64,000 bases of DNA, taken from assembly GCF_003121705.1 (NCBI RefSeq), contig NZ_PYHR01000002.1, positions 3,410,001 to 3,474,000 of the forward strand, given 5' to 3'. Positions within the stretch are counted from its first letter, which is position 1, and each line of letters starts with the position of its first letter. Positions 55,722-64,000 of the stretch are shown piece by piece. The stretch is from Serinibacter arcticus (GTDB lineage Bacteria > Actinomycetota > Actinomycetes > Actinomycetales > Beutenbergiaceae). The notes beneath the pieces were generated by a model. It worked only from the letters and a program-made list of their open reading frames with translations. It had not been told where the DNA came from and made no database searches. A program made the translations under genes and the position numbers.

Positions 55722-55795
55722 CGCCGCAGAGATCGACGCTCACCGAGGAGCGTCGTCGCCCGAGAGGCGCTGAGGGCCGAGGAGGGTCCGACCAC

Positions 55796-56692
55796 GTGAA
55801 ACGAATTCTGTACTCGCAGAAGCTGGCGCCGTACTTCTTCATCATGCCGTTCCTGATCACCCTGGCGATCTTCTGGCTGGTGCCCCTGCTGCGCTCGTTC
55901 GTGATGAGCACGCAGGAGGTGCTGTACGGCGAGGCCACCAGCGTCGGGATGAAGAACTACCAGCAGATGTGGAACGACCGCGTGTTCTGGCAGGCGATGT
56001 TCAACAGCCTGCGCTACATGGTCCTCACGCTGCTGCTGCTCATTCCGATCCCGATGGCGCTGGCGGCGATCACGAACGCGAAGTTCGGCGGCGAGCGGTT
56101 CAAGAACATCTTCAAGTCGACGATGTTCGTCCCCGCCCTCACCTCCGTGGTGGTGGCCGGCATCATCTTCCGGCTCATGTTCGCCGAATCGGAGAGCGCG
56201 CTCATGAATCAGGTGGTCGGCTTCTTCGGCTTCGGACCCGTGAGGTGGCTGCGGGAGGACATTCCGGGACTCGTCGCACTCCTGCTGCTGGCGCTCTGGC
56301 GCTGGACCGGTGTCAACATGATGTACTTCCTCGCCGGGATGCAGTCCATCTCGAAGGACTACTACGAGGCGGCCTCCCTCGACGGTGCGGGCAAGGTCGC
56401 GCAGTTCTTCCGGATCACGATCCCGAACCTCAAGCCGACCATCGTCTACGTCACGACGATCAGCGTGTACGGCGGGCTGGCGATGTTCCTCGAGAGCTTC
56501 ATGCTCTACGCCGGGAACCAGTCGCCCAACAACCAGGGTCTGACGATCGTCGGGTACCTGTACCGCAAGGGGATCGAGGAGAACAACCTCGGATTCGCCT
56601 CCGCCGTCGGCGTGGTTCTGCTGGCTCTCATCATGATCATCAACATCACCCAGCTCACTGCCAGTGGCATGTTCCGGAAGGAGGCGCGATGA
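55796..56692 (+). CDS. ABC sugar permease (MalF-like)
   Basis: 298 residues from GTG 55796, with GAGGAGGG about ten bases upstream. About six helices (LAPYFFIMPFLITLAIFWLVPLL first); EAA motif YEAASLDGAGKVAQFFRITIPNLKP. No long N-terminal tail. It overlaps the next permease by ATGA. The ATPase is again not encoded here. Confidence 0.92.
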   Translation: MKRILYSQKLAPYFFIMPFLITLAIFWLVPLLRSFVMSTQEVLYGEATSVGMKNYQQMWNDRVFWQAMFNSLRYMVLTLLLLIPIPMALAAITNAKFGGERFKNIFKSTMFVPALTSVVVAGIIFRLMFAESESALMNQVVGFFGFGPVRWLREDIPGLVALLLLALWRWTGVNMMYFLAGMQSISKDYYEAASLDGAGKVAQFFRITIPNLKPTIVYVTTISVYGGLAMFLESFMLYAGNQSPNNQGLTIVGYLYRKGIEENNLGFASAVGVVLLALIMIINITQLTASGMFRKEAR

Positions 56693-57558
56693 GCGCCCAG
56701 ACCTCCAGGAAGCCTGCGGTCCGCCCCGTCACCCAGAGGACGGCGCGGGTGGTCCAGGCCGTCTTCCTCGCCCTGATCTCGCTGATCTCGCTGGTCCCGC
56801 TGGCGGCGATCGTCATGGGGACGTTCCAGAACGGCAGCGACGTCATCCGCAACGGCATCACGTTCGACGTCGACCTCTCGACGCTCTCGCTGGAGAACTA
56901 CGTCCTGCTCTTCACGGACTCGGGCCTGTACTTCCGGTGGTTCGCCAACACGCTGGGACTCACGGTCGCCCAGGTCGTCGGCACGCTGCTGGTCAGCTCG
57001 TTCGTGGCCTACGGATTCGCCATGTACCAGTTCAGGGGGAAGACGGCTGCCTTCATCGCGGTGCTGCTCCTGATGTCGACGCCGTTCGAGATGTTGATGC
57101 TGCCGCTCTACGTCCAGGTCAACGAGCTGAACCTCTCGGACAGCTACGCCGTGATCGTGATCCCCTTCCTCGCCGCCGCCGTGACGATCTTCTTCTTCCG
57201 GCAGTACTTCCTGGGAATCCCGAAGGAGCTGCTGGAGGCCGGACGTGTCGACGGTGTGACGGAGTTCGGAATCTTCTTCCGTCTGATCATGCCCATCTCC
57301 CGGCCCGCGCTCGCCGCGATGGCGATCCTCAACGGGATGCTCGCGTGGAACAACTTCCTGTGGCCGCTGCTCGTGCTCCGCAGCCCGGAGAAGTTCACGC
57401 TGCCGATCGGCCTGAACACGCTGCTGACCCCGTACGGCAACAACTACGAGCTGCTGATCGTCGGCGCGTTCTTCTCGCTCATCCCCATCCTCGTTCTTTT
57501 CCTCGCCTTCCAGCGATTCTTCGTCGAAGGCATGACAGCAGGCGCGGTCAAGGGATGA
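56689..57558 (+). CDS. ABC sugar permease (MalG-like)
   Basis: 289 residues. About six helices (VVQAVFLALISLISLVPLAAIVMG first), EAA-type loop LLEAGRVDGVTEFGIFFRLIMPIS, and end FFVEGMTAGAVKG, the MalG-type signature. Coupled to the permease before it. Confidence 0.92.
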   Translation: MSAQTSRKPAVRPVTQRTARVVQAVFLALISLISLVPLAAIVMGTFQNGSDVIRNGITFDVDLSTLSLENYVLLFTDSGLYFRWFANTLGLTVAQVVGTLLVSSFVAYGFAMYQFRGKTAAFIAVLLLMSTPFEMLMLPLYVQVNELNLSDSYAVIVIPFLAAAVTIFFFRQYFLGIPKELLEAGRVDGVTEFGIFFRLIMPISRPALAAMAILNGMLAWNNFLWPLLVLRSPEKFTLPIGLNTLLTPYGNNYELLIVGAFFSLIPILVLFLAFQRFFVEGMTAGAVKG

Positions 57559-57590
57559 CCGCACCGAAACCCTCGAAGGAGAGAGTAGAT

Positions 57591-58946
57591 ATGTCGAAGA
57601 AGCGAATCCTGACCTCCGTGGCCGGCCTCGGCCTGGCAGTCTCCCTGGTCGCCGCGTGCGGTGGAGGTGGCGGGGGCACCGGTGGGACCGGGGGCTCCGG
57701 CGGGGAGACCAACGCCGACGGCGCCACACCGGTGGAGATGTGGGTCTTCGCCGAGCTCCACGCCGAGTACTACGAGGAGATGGCGCAGCAGTGGAACGAG
57801 AAGAACCCTGACGAGCAGATCGAGCTGAACGTCATCGTCTACCCCTACCAGGACATGCACAACAAGCTGCAGCTCGCGGCCAACTCCGGTCAGGGGATGC
57901 CCGACGTCGTCGACATCGAGGTCAACAAGTTCGCGAACTTCGTCAAGGGCTCCAACCCGCCCCTGTACGACCTGACGGAGGCGGCGGAGCCGTACGCGGA
58001 CGACATCGTGCAGGCGCAGCTCGACCTCTACAGCCGTGACGGCAACCTGTACGCCTACCCCACGCACGTGGGCGCGTTCGTGGCGTTCTACAACACGGAG
58101 CTGCTCGAGGGTGCGGGGGTCGACTACACGACGATCGAGACGTGGGAGGACTTCGAGGCCGCCGGCGTCACGTACAACGAGGCCACGGGCAAGGCCTTCG
58201 GCGTCGCCAGCACGTCGGTGTTCTTCCAGGAGCCCCTCATGGTCGCCCAGCTCGGCGGGCAGATCTTCGAGGACGACGGGCTGGGTGCCGTCTCCATCGA
58301 CACCCCGGAGATGACGGAGGTCATGGAGCAGATGGCCGGCATGAAGGAGGCCGGGGCCATCTCGACGATCCCCGGGGCCAGCCCGGACGACGAGGAGGCC
58401 TTCGGCGCCATCAACCGCGGTGACTACGCGGCCATCGTCTACCCGGCCTGGTACACCTCCCGGTTCGTGGACTACATGCCGGACCTCGCGGGCAAGATCG
58501 CGATCGCCCCGGCCCCGGCCCCGGCCGACGCCGAGGTGCTGACGATCGGTGGCGGTGGCACGGGAGCCGCCGTCGCCAAGGACTCGCCCGTCGCCGAGCT
58601 CGCGGCCGACTGGCTGTCCTTCGCCAAGCTCTCGCCCGAGGGCAACGTCGCGGTGTGGGAGGTCCTCGGCTTCGACCCCGTGAACATGTCGGTGTGGGAG
58701 GACACGGCGGTCACCCAGGACCCGGAGAACAAGTTCAACCAGTACTTCACGACGAACCTGTTCGACGTGCTGAACGAGGTCAAGAGCGGGATCGGCCACT
58801 TCGAGTCCTTCGCCAACCCGAACCTGCCCGCCGTGGACAACCAGTTCCGCACCGTCACCCTGAACGAGATCTACGAGAACGGCGTGGATCCCGCCCAGGC
58901 CCTGGCCGACTCGCAGAGCGACCTCCAGAACGAGCTCGGCGAGTGA
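57591..58946 (+). CDS. ABC sugar-binding lipoprotein (family 1)
   Basis: 451 residues. GAAGGAGAG precedes ATG 57591; an in-frame ATG at 57555 is less likely. Lipobox SLVAAC with C23 and a Gly-rich linker. Binding domain: QQWNEKNPDEQIELNVIVYPYQDMHNKLQLAA, MPDVVDIEVNKFANFV, AGVDYTTIETWEDFEAAG, VYPAWYTSRFVD. Unlike most binding proteins it follows rather than precedes the permeases. Ligand probably an arabinose-containing oligosaccharide because GH51 follows. Confidence 0.92.
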   Translation: MSKKRILTSVAGLGLAVSLVAACGGGGGGTGGTGGSGGETNADGATPVEMWVFAELHAEYYEEMAQQWNEKNPDEQIELNVIVYPYQDMHNKLQLAANSGQGMPDVVDIEVNKFANFVKGSNPPLYDLTEAAEPYADDIVQAQLDLYSRDGNLYAYPTHVGAFVAFYNTELLEGAGVDYTTIETWEDFEAAGVTYNEATGKAFGVASTSVFFQEPLMVAQLGGQIFEDDGLGAVSIDTPEMTEVMEQMAGMKEAGAISTIPGASPDDEEAFGAINRGDYAAIVYPAWYTSRFVDYMPDLAGKIAIAPAPAPADAEVLTIGGGGTGAAVAKDSPVAELAADWLSFAKLSPEGNVAVWEVLGFDPVNMSVWEDTAVTQDPENKFNQYFTTNLFDVLNEVKSGIGHFESFANPNLPAVDNQFRTVTLNEIYENGVDPAQALADSQSDLQNELGE

Positions 58947-59007
58947 TCCGGCGCGAGAGCTAGGACGACCCGCAGGACCAGCAGCACCCGCACCACCAGC
59001 AGCAGGT

Positions 59008-59039
59008 GACGGCCGGGGCGCACCACCGCCCCGGCCGTC
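59008..59039 (+). terminator. Hairpin between binding-protein and GH51 genes
   Basis: Perfect 13-bp stem: GACGGCCGGGGCG (59008-59020) and CGCCCCGGCCGTC (59027-59039), loop CACCAC. No T tract. Like the hairpin at 45246, it directly follows a binding-protein gene. Confidence 0.7.
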
Positions 59040-59076
59040 GCCCACCTCACCAGAAGCCGCCTCGCAGAGGAGAACC

Positions 59077-60588
59077 ATGACCCCCGCTCGTCTCACGCTC
59101 GACCCCGCCTTCTGCGTCGGTCCCGTCCGCCGCCGCACCTTCGGGTCGTTCGTGGAGCACCTCGGACGCTGCGTCTACACCGGGATCCACGACCCGGCGC
59201 ACCCGAGCGCCGACGCCGACGGCTTCCGGCAGGACGTCATCGACCTGACGCGCGAGCTCGGCGTCTCCACCGTGCGCTACCCGGGCGGCAACTTCGTCTC
59301 CGGCTACCGCTGGGAGGACGGCGTCGGCCCGCTCGAGAACCGCCCCACGCGCCTCGACCTCGCCTGGCACTCCTCCGACCCGAACACGGTCGGCGTCGAC
59401 GAGTTCATGAGGTGGGCCAGGAAGGCGGGCGTCGAGCCGATGATGGCGGTGAACCTCGGCACGCGCGGCGTCCAGGAGGCGCTGGACCTGCTCGAGTACT
59501 GCAACGTCGGCAAGGGCACGGCTTTGGCGGACCGACGGCGGGCCAACGGCGCCGAGGAACCTCACGGCATCCGCATGTGGTGCCTGGGGAACGAGATGGA
59601 CGGCCCGTGGCAGATCGGGCACAAGACCGCGCACGAGTACGGCCGACTGGCCGCCGAGACGGCGCGCGCGATGCGCATGATCGACCCGGGCCTCGAGCTC
59701 GTCGTCTGCGGCTCGTCCGGCTCCGGCATGCCGACCTTCGGCGCGTGGGAGCAGACCGTGCTGACGGAGACCTACGAGCACGTCGACCACGTCTCCGCCC
59801 ACGCCTACTACTGGGAGGAGGACGGCGACCTCGACTCCTTCCTGGCCTCCGCCGTCGACATGGACGGCTTCATCGACGCGGTGGTGGCGACCGCCGACGC
59901 CGTGCGGGCGGCCGGCAAGCACACGAAGCGGATCAACGTCTCCTTCGACGAGTGGAACGTCTGGTACCAGAAGCGGGCCGAGTCCAGGCCGCCGACGGGC
60001 GACGACTGGCCGATCGCACCGGTCCTGCTCGAGGACACCTACACGGTGGCCGACGCCGTCGTCGTGGGCTCGCTCATCATCAGCCTGCTGCGCCACACCG
60101 ATCGTGTCCACGCCGCGTCGCTGGCCCAGCTGGTCAACGTCATCGCACCGATCATGACCGAGCCCGGCGGGCGCGTCTGGAAGCAGACGATCTTCCACCC
60201 CTTCGCGCAGGCCTCGCGCCTGGCGCGCGGCGAGGTGCTGCGCCCGGTCATCGCCTCCGACACCTACGCCACGGCGAAGTTCGGCGACGTCCCGCTCGTC
60301 GACGGCGTCGCGACCTACGACGCCGAGACGGGCGAGACCGTCGTGTTCGCCGTGAACCGCTCGACCACGGACACGGTCCCGCTCGCCGTCGAGCTCCGCG
60401 CGCACGGCATCACGCTGATCGAGGCGACGAGCTACGCGCACGCCGACCCGCGCTGGTCCGCGAGCGTCGATGACGACGACACCGTGCTGCCGCGTCCCAA
60501 CGGCTCGGCCGCGATCACCGCGGACGGCGAGGTCACCATGGACCTGCCACCGGTGTCCTGGAACGTGCTGCGGCTCGGCCGCGCGTGA
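59077..60588 (+). CDS. Alpha-L-arabinofuranosidase, GH51 (second copy)
   Basis: 503 residues; GAGGAGAACC precedes ATG 59077. No signal peptide. HLGRCVYTGIHDP and STVRYPGGNFVSGYRWEDGVGP; acid/base E173 in WCLGNEMDGPWQ, nucleophile E292 in SFDEWNVWYQ. It differs clearly from the GH51 at 35316 and belongs to the WQIG/EWNVWY subgroup. With an upstream secreted esterase it fits removal of arabinose side chains freed of feruloyl groups. Confidence 0.93.
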   Translation: MTPARLTLDPAFCVGPVRRRTFGSFVEHLGRCVYTGIHDPAHPSADADGFRQDVIDLTRELGVSTVRYPGGNFVSGYRWEDGVGPLENRPTRLDLAWHSSDPNTVGVDEFMRWARKAGVEPMMAVNLGTRGVQEALDLLEYCNVGKGTALADRRRANGAEEPHGIRMWCLGNEMDGPWQIGHKTAHEYGRLAAETARAMRMIDPGLELVVCGSSGSGMPTFGAWEQTVLTETYEHVDHVSAHAYYWEEDGDLDSFLASAVDMDGFIDAVVATADAVRAAGKHTKRINVSFDEWNVWYQKRAESRPPTGDDWPIAPVLLEDTYTVADAVVVGSLIISLLRHTDRVHAASLAQLVNVIAPIMTEPGGRVWKQTIFHPFAQASRLARGEVLRPVIASDTYATAKFGDVPLVDGVATYDAETGETVVFAVNRSTTDTVPLAVELRAHGITLIEATSYAHADPRWSASVDDDDTVLPRPNGSAAITADGEVTMDLPPVSWNVLRLGRA

Positions 60589-60901
60589 GTCGAGGCGGCG
60601 CGCCGGGCGGGTGCGTCGCGGCACGGGCGGTGCGACGGCGGTGCTCGCGGTCGCCGTCGTGACCCACCTCGTGCGCGGGAAGGTGTGGTGCGCAACCCCC
60701 TCGCGGGTGGTGCGCACCCCCCTCGCGGGTGGTGCGCACCCCCCTCGCGGGTGGTGCGCAAGCCCCTCGCCGGTGGGTGGGCGACGGCGGCCGTGCCCTC
60801 GTCCGCCCGGAGGCCCTAGCCTGGGGGCACCCCCGCGATGGACCCCGGCGCGACCGACGCCCGACCCGCCCCGCACCCGCCCTCTCCCACCAGGAGCCCC
60901 C
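60589..60901. other. Intergenic region with tandem repeat
   Basis: 313 bases without a recognisable gene between GH51 and the transglutaminase-like gene. Its middle is the 22-bp tandem array at 60685-60773. No clean terminator for GH51 is visible. Confidence 0.6.
60685..60773. repeat. Four tandem 22-bp repeats
   Basis: Units begin at 60685, 60707, 60729 and 60751. Each reads GTGGTGCGCA, then a C-rich block and CTCGCGG. The units at 60707 and 60729 are identical; the first and last differ by one to three bases, and the last is one base longer. Each junction contains GGTGCGCA(C)C, close to a palindrome. Confidence 0.9.
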
Positions 60902-61762
60902 ATGCGCCGCAGCGTCTCCTCCACCCTCGAGCTGACCCTGAGCGAGGGCGAGGTCCAGCTCGCGTTCATGGTCGCCGTCGCGCGCGTGCCCGGGCTGCGG
61001 ATCGACGAGCGGCTGACCATCCACCTGGGCGACGAGCTCGTCGAGGCGACCGAGATCCCGGCGCCGCACAACGGCGTCGTGCACGACCTCACCGTGAACC
61101 CCGGCGTCTCGGGCACGCCCCTGGTGCTGAACTACCACGCCATCGTCGAGACCAACTGGGACGAGGTCGCCGCCGCGCACGACGACGCCGAGGGGGAGGA
61201 GATCGTCGGCGAGGCCGGCGGCCCCATCGACCTGCTGATGTACCTGCGCCCCAGCCGGTACGCCGAGTCCGACCGCTTCTTCGGCACCTCTCGCGCCGAG
61301 TTCGCGGGTCTGGCCGGGCGCGAGCTGGTGCTCGCCGTCGCCGACTGGGTCAACCACCACCTGCGCTACACGCCGGGCGCGAGCCGTCCGACCGACGGCG
61401 CCGTCGAGACCCTCCTGGCGCGCCAGGGGGTGTGCCGCGACTTCGCGCACGTCGCCGTCGCGCTGCTGCGGGCGCTCGACGTCCCCGCGCGCCTCGCGGC
61501 CGTCTACGCCCCCGGCCTGTTCCCGATGGACTTCCACGCCGTCGCCGAGGCCTGGGTCGAGGGCGGGTGGCACGTCATCGACCCGACCCGGCTGGCCCCG
61601 CGCCAGACGCTCGTGCGCGTGGCGACGGGCCGCGACGCCTCCGACACGGCCTTCCTGTCCAGCTACGGCGCCCGCCTCACGCTCGACCGGATCAAGGTGC
61701 TCGCGACGTCGGACCCCTTCCTCCCGACCGACGACCACCGCTCGATGCTGCGCGTCCCCTGA
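60902..61762 (+). CDS. Transglutaminase-like family protein
   Basis: 286 residues; AGGAGC lies before ATG 60902. The N-terminal beta domain (STLELTLSEGEVQLAFMVAV) is followed by the transglutaminase-like core with Cys in ARQGVCRDFAHVAVALLRAL, His in DFHAVAEAWVEGGWHVIDPT and Asp in the same motif. No signal peptide. These cytoplasmic proteins act as proteases or amidases or have unknown roles. Expected to be functional, since the triad is complete. Confidence 0.88.
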   Translation: MRRSVSSTLELTLSEGEVQLAFMVAVARVPGLRIDERLTIHLGDELVEATEIPAPHNGVVHDLTVNPGVSGTPLVLNYHAIVETNWDEVAAAHDDAEGEEIVGEAGGPIDLLMYLRPSRYAESDRFFGTSRAEFAGLAGRELVLAVADWVNHHLRYTPGASRPTDGAVETLLARQGVCRDFAHVAVALLRALDVPARLAAVYAPGLFPMDFHAVAEAWVEGGWHVIDPTRLAPRQTLVRVATGRDASDTAFLSSYGARLTLDRIKVLATSDPFLPTDDHRSMLRVP

Positions 61763-61808
61763 CCCGGGACCTCGCCGACCTCGTGCCGCAGCGGCGACGC
61801 GGGGGACA

Positions 61809-62473
61809 ATGGAGCCCATGACAGATGCCAGCGGAACCCCCGACGTCCCCGGCCGTCCGCGCCGCCCCGCCTCGCTCGACCCGGTCCAGGCGGCCCAGGT
61901 GCCGGGTGGGGTGGATCCCGCCGCGCGCGCCCAGGCGGCCCACGTCACCGCCCACGCGCTGCTCGGCCGCGGCCACGAGGCCGGGATCGCCCCCGACGAG
62001 GTGGCCCGGCTCGTCCGGCTGGTCGAGACCGAGGGGGTCGACACCGTCGCCGCCCTCTGGGCCGACAGCGCCGGCGACTCCCTCCCCGGGGCGCTCTGGC
62101 GTCTGTACATGCTGCGCGAGTGGATCCGCCGCGTCCCCCTGGAGGTCGCCGACCGGTACGCGCTCGGATCGCGTCGCGCGGAGGTGGCCGACGCCGTCGC
62201 GGGGCTCCCGCACCCGCCCACCCCGAGGAGGTGGCGGCGCTCGCGGACGCCGTCCTCACCGGGGCGGTGACCGCCGACCTCGACGTCGCGCTCGACCGCG
62301 CCGCGGCGTTCTACCGCGTCGTCGGCACGGGGACGGCGCTCGACGCCGACCTGCACGACCTCCCGCACGGCCCCGAGGCCGAGACGGCCACCCGCCGCGC
62401 CGCCAACCTCGTGCGCACCTCCGAGGAGCTGCGACACGCCGCGCGCCGCGCCCGGGCGGGGGAGCTCCAGTGA
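61809..62473 (+). CDS. Conserved hypothetical helical protein upstream of mshD (frameshift near 62217)
   Basis: The frame from ATG 61809 is lost at about 62217, where one extra C (run 62217-62219) would continue HPEEVAALADAVLTGAVTADLDVALDRAAAF to TGA 62471-62473. The repaired product is about 221 residues, mostly alpha-helical, with LVRLVETEGVDTVAALWADSAGDSLPGALWRLYMLREWI and no recognised domain. Its stop overlaps the mshD ATG (TGATG), so it is coupled to mycothiol synthase. Function unknown. Confidence 0.75.
62217..62219 (+). other. Frameshift site: C run one base short
   Basis: The upstream frame ends in LPHPPTPRRWRR. One added C gives LPHPPHPEEVAALADAV and joins the frame that ends precisely at the mshD start. 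Confidence 0.8.
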
Positions 62474-63375
62474 TGCTCGAGGATCTCGTCCCCACCGGCA
62501 CCCCCGGCGACACCGAGTCCGTCGAGGCCGTCCTCGCGCTCGCGGCCCGCGCGGAGGCGCACGACGGCGTCGCGCCCCTCTCGGAGGAGTTCCTCCTCGC
62601 GCTCCGCTCCGGTGGCGACCACCTCGCGCTCGGGCCGGGAGCCGGGCACCTCGTCAGCCGCGCGCAGGACGGCAGCGTCGACGGCGTCGCGGTGCGCGCG
62701 GGCGACGGCGTCGAGATCGTCGTCGACCCCGCCCACCGTCGGCGCGGGGTCGGTCGCGCGCTGCTCGACGCCGCCCGTGCGGCGGTCCCGACCAGCCGGT
62801 TCTGGGCGCACGGCGACCTGCCCGGCGCGCGCGCCCTCGCCGTCGCGACCGGTCTGGGAGCCGCCCGCGAGCTGCTGAAGCTGGGCCGGTCGGTGACGGC
62901 GGAGGACGCCGCCTCGCCCGAGGCCCCGGGGGTGCTGACGCTGAGCGACTACGGCGACAACCGTGACGCGGGCCTGGACGACTGGCTGCAGCTCAACGCC
63001 CTCGCGTTCGCCGACCACCCCGAGCAGGGGCGGTGGACCACCGGCGACCTGGCCGATCGCGTCGCCGAGCCCTGGTTCGACGCCGACCTGCTCCTCCTGC
63101 TGCCCCGGGACGGGGCGCGCGGCGAGCCGCTCGAGGCCAGCCTCTGGCTCAAGCCCCAGGGCGAGGTCTGCGAGATCTACGTCGTCGCCGTCCACCCCGA
63201 CAGCGCCGGCCGCGGTCTCGGGCGCGCGGTGCTGGTGCACGCGCTCGGCGTCGCGGCGCGCCGCGGCTTCGCCGACGTCGAGCTCTACGTCGACGGCGGG
63301 AACACCGCCGCGCGACGGCTCTACGAACGCGCGGGGTTCGACGTGCGAACGCGGGACGTCCAGTACGCGTCGTGA
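62473..63375 (+). CDS. mshD: Mycothiol synthase
   Basis: 300 residues, two GNAT domains. The N-terminal one is degenerate but has DPAHRRRGVGRALLDAAR. The C-terminal catalytic one has the MshD signature LNALAFADHPEQGRWTTGDL, EPWFDADLLLLLPR, then EICEIYVVAVHPDSAGRGLGRAVLVHAL-like sequence (GEVCEIYVVAVHPDSAGRG) and YVDGGNTAARRLYERAGF. It acetylates Cys-GlcN-Ins, the last step of mycothiol synthesis in the cytoplasm. Followed by ppk, a common actinobacterial order. Confidence 0.95.
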   Translation: MLEDLVPTGTPGDTESVEAVLALAARAEAHDGVAPLSEEFLLALRSGGDHLALGPGAGHLVSRAQDGSVDGVAVRAGDGVEIVVDPAHRRRGVGRALLDAARAAVPTSRFWAHGDLPGARALAVATGLGAARELLKLGRSVTAEDAASPEAPGVLTLSDYGDNRDAGLDDWLQLNALAFADHPEQGRWTTGDLADRVAEPWFDADLLLLLPRDGARGEPLEASLWLKPQGEVCEIYVVAVHPDSAGRGLGRAVLVHALGVAARRGFADVELYVDGGNTAARRLYERAGFDVRTRDVQYAS

Positions 63376-63455
63376 CCGGGAGCGTCGCCGTCGACGTCCG
63401 AGCGCGCCGGTGAGCAAGGATCGCCGTCGACCCCGGCGGGTGCCACGATAGGGAC

Positions 63456-64000
63456 ATGACCGATCGCCCCCTCACCGAGTCCGCCGCGCAGGACGCCTCC
63501 GACGACGTCGACCTCCACCACGAGGGGATCGAGCTGCCGTCGGCACCGGTCGAGGAGGAGCTGGACGAGCTGGCGCCGCTGCCCGCCGACAGGTTCGCCG
63601 ACCGTGAGCTGAGCTGGCTCGCGTTCAACGAGCGCGTGCTCGAGCTCGCCGAGGACCCGAGCATGCACCTGCTCGAGCGGTGCCGGTTCGCCGCGATCTT
63701 CGCGTCCAACCTCGACGAGTTCTTCATGGTCAGGGTGGCCGGCCTGAAGCGGCGCATCGCGACCGGGCTCGCCGTCACGGCGGCGTCCGGCCTCACCCCG
63801 CGGCAGGTGCTCGAGGCGATCTCCGTGCGGGGGCACGAGCTCATGGAGCGGCACGCGCGCGTGTTCGCCGAGCTGCTCGCGCCGGCGCTCGCGGAGGAGG
63901 AGATCACCTTCGTCCACTGGGACCAGGTCCCCGACGACGAGCAGGACCGCCTGCACAAGTACTTCCGTCGCCAGATCTTCCCCGTGCTGACGCCGCTCGC
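63456..64000 (+). CDS. ppk1: Polyphosphate kinase (3' end outside window)
   Basis: The first 181 residues are visible, from ATG 63456. After an acidic N-terminal extension comes [23 protein letters not shown] and [29 protein letters not shown], the Ppk1 N-terminal domain signature. The enzyme makes polyphosphate from ATP and acts at the membrane or in the cytoplasm. The catalytic histidines are beyond the window. Confidence 0.95.
   Translation, partial: MTDRPLTESAAQDASDDVDLHHEGIELPSAPVEEELDELAPLPADRFADRELSWLAFNERVLELAEDPSMHLLERCRFAAIFASNLDEFFMVRVAGLKRRIATGLAVTAASGLTPRQVLEAISVRGHELMERHARVFAELLAPALAEEEITFVHWDQVPDDEQDRLHKYFRRQIFPVLTPL

Noticed and set aside
60685-60773. CRISPR array
   Set aside because: The repeats abut without unique spacers and no cas gene is near.

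Overview
The window is very GC-rich (around 70% by eye) and has the gene content of a high-GC Gram-positive actinobacterium. Pointers are a mycothiol synthase (mshD) followed by ppk, a DUF222/HNH endonuclease, a SigK/RskA-type sigma and anti-sigma pair, LAxTG-type wall-sorting signals and a rich set of arabinose-directed glycoside hydrolases fed by ABC importers. Micrococcales (Cellulomonas, Promicromonospora or Beutenbergia relatives) is my best guess; this is inference, not a database match.

Layout. 1-10.8 kb: a partial pirin gene, then one giant secreted wall-anchored protein with about 29 IPT/TIG repeats, split here by a one-base frameshift. 10.9-15.4 kb: two acetyltransferase genes, mgtE, an ECF sigma/anti-sigma pair and tRNA-Lys. 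15.6-18.8 kb: a wall-anchored ice-binding (DUF3494) protein and a divergent MFS/TetR pair with an operator between them. 18.9-24.4 kb: an RNA-repair operon (hen1-pnkp) followed by an AAA ATPase. 24.5-34.1 kb: miscellaneous genes (lipoprotein, PPOX-fold protein, DUF222-HNH, YcaQ-like glycosylase, methyltransferase, Pro-rich protein, AIM24, an SLH-anchored M1 peptidase broken by two frameshifts, VOC protein).

34.2-50.0 kb is a sugar-utilisation island: LacI-GH51-GH43, a convergent GH27, two overlapping lacI genes, then GH127, an Lpl/Ytc-type ABC importer (binding protein and two permeases), DUF624 and GH31. None of the hydrolases has a signal peptide, so the logic is import of arabino-oligosaccharides followed by cytoplasmic trimming. 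50.1-60.6 kb is a second island. A secreted double-esterase ending in a WxL-like domain stands opposite a DUF916/WxL-partner surface protein, followed by a LacI regulator, a second ABC importer and a second GH51. Five copies of a TCTAC..CG..GTAGA palindrome sit in front of the esterase/DUF916 pair and the importer, and suggest one LacI regulon coupling surface de-esterification to uptake.

60.7-64.0 kb: a 22-bp tandem repeat, a transglutaminase-like protein, a frameshifted helical protein, mshD and the start of ppk.

Four genes carry five frame breaks. Every one is repaired by adding a single base, and four of the five lie in a G or C homopolymer. That pattern looks more like assembly error than gene decay, and it affects how the largest surface proteins should be read.
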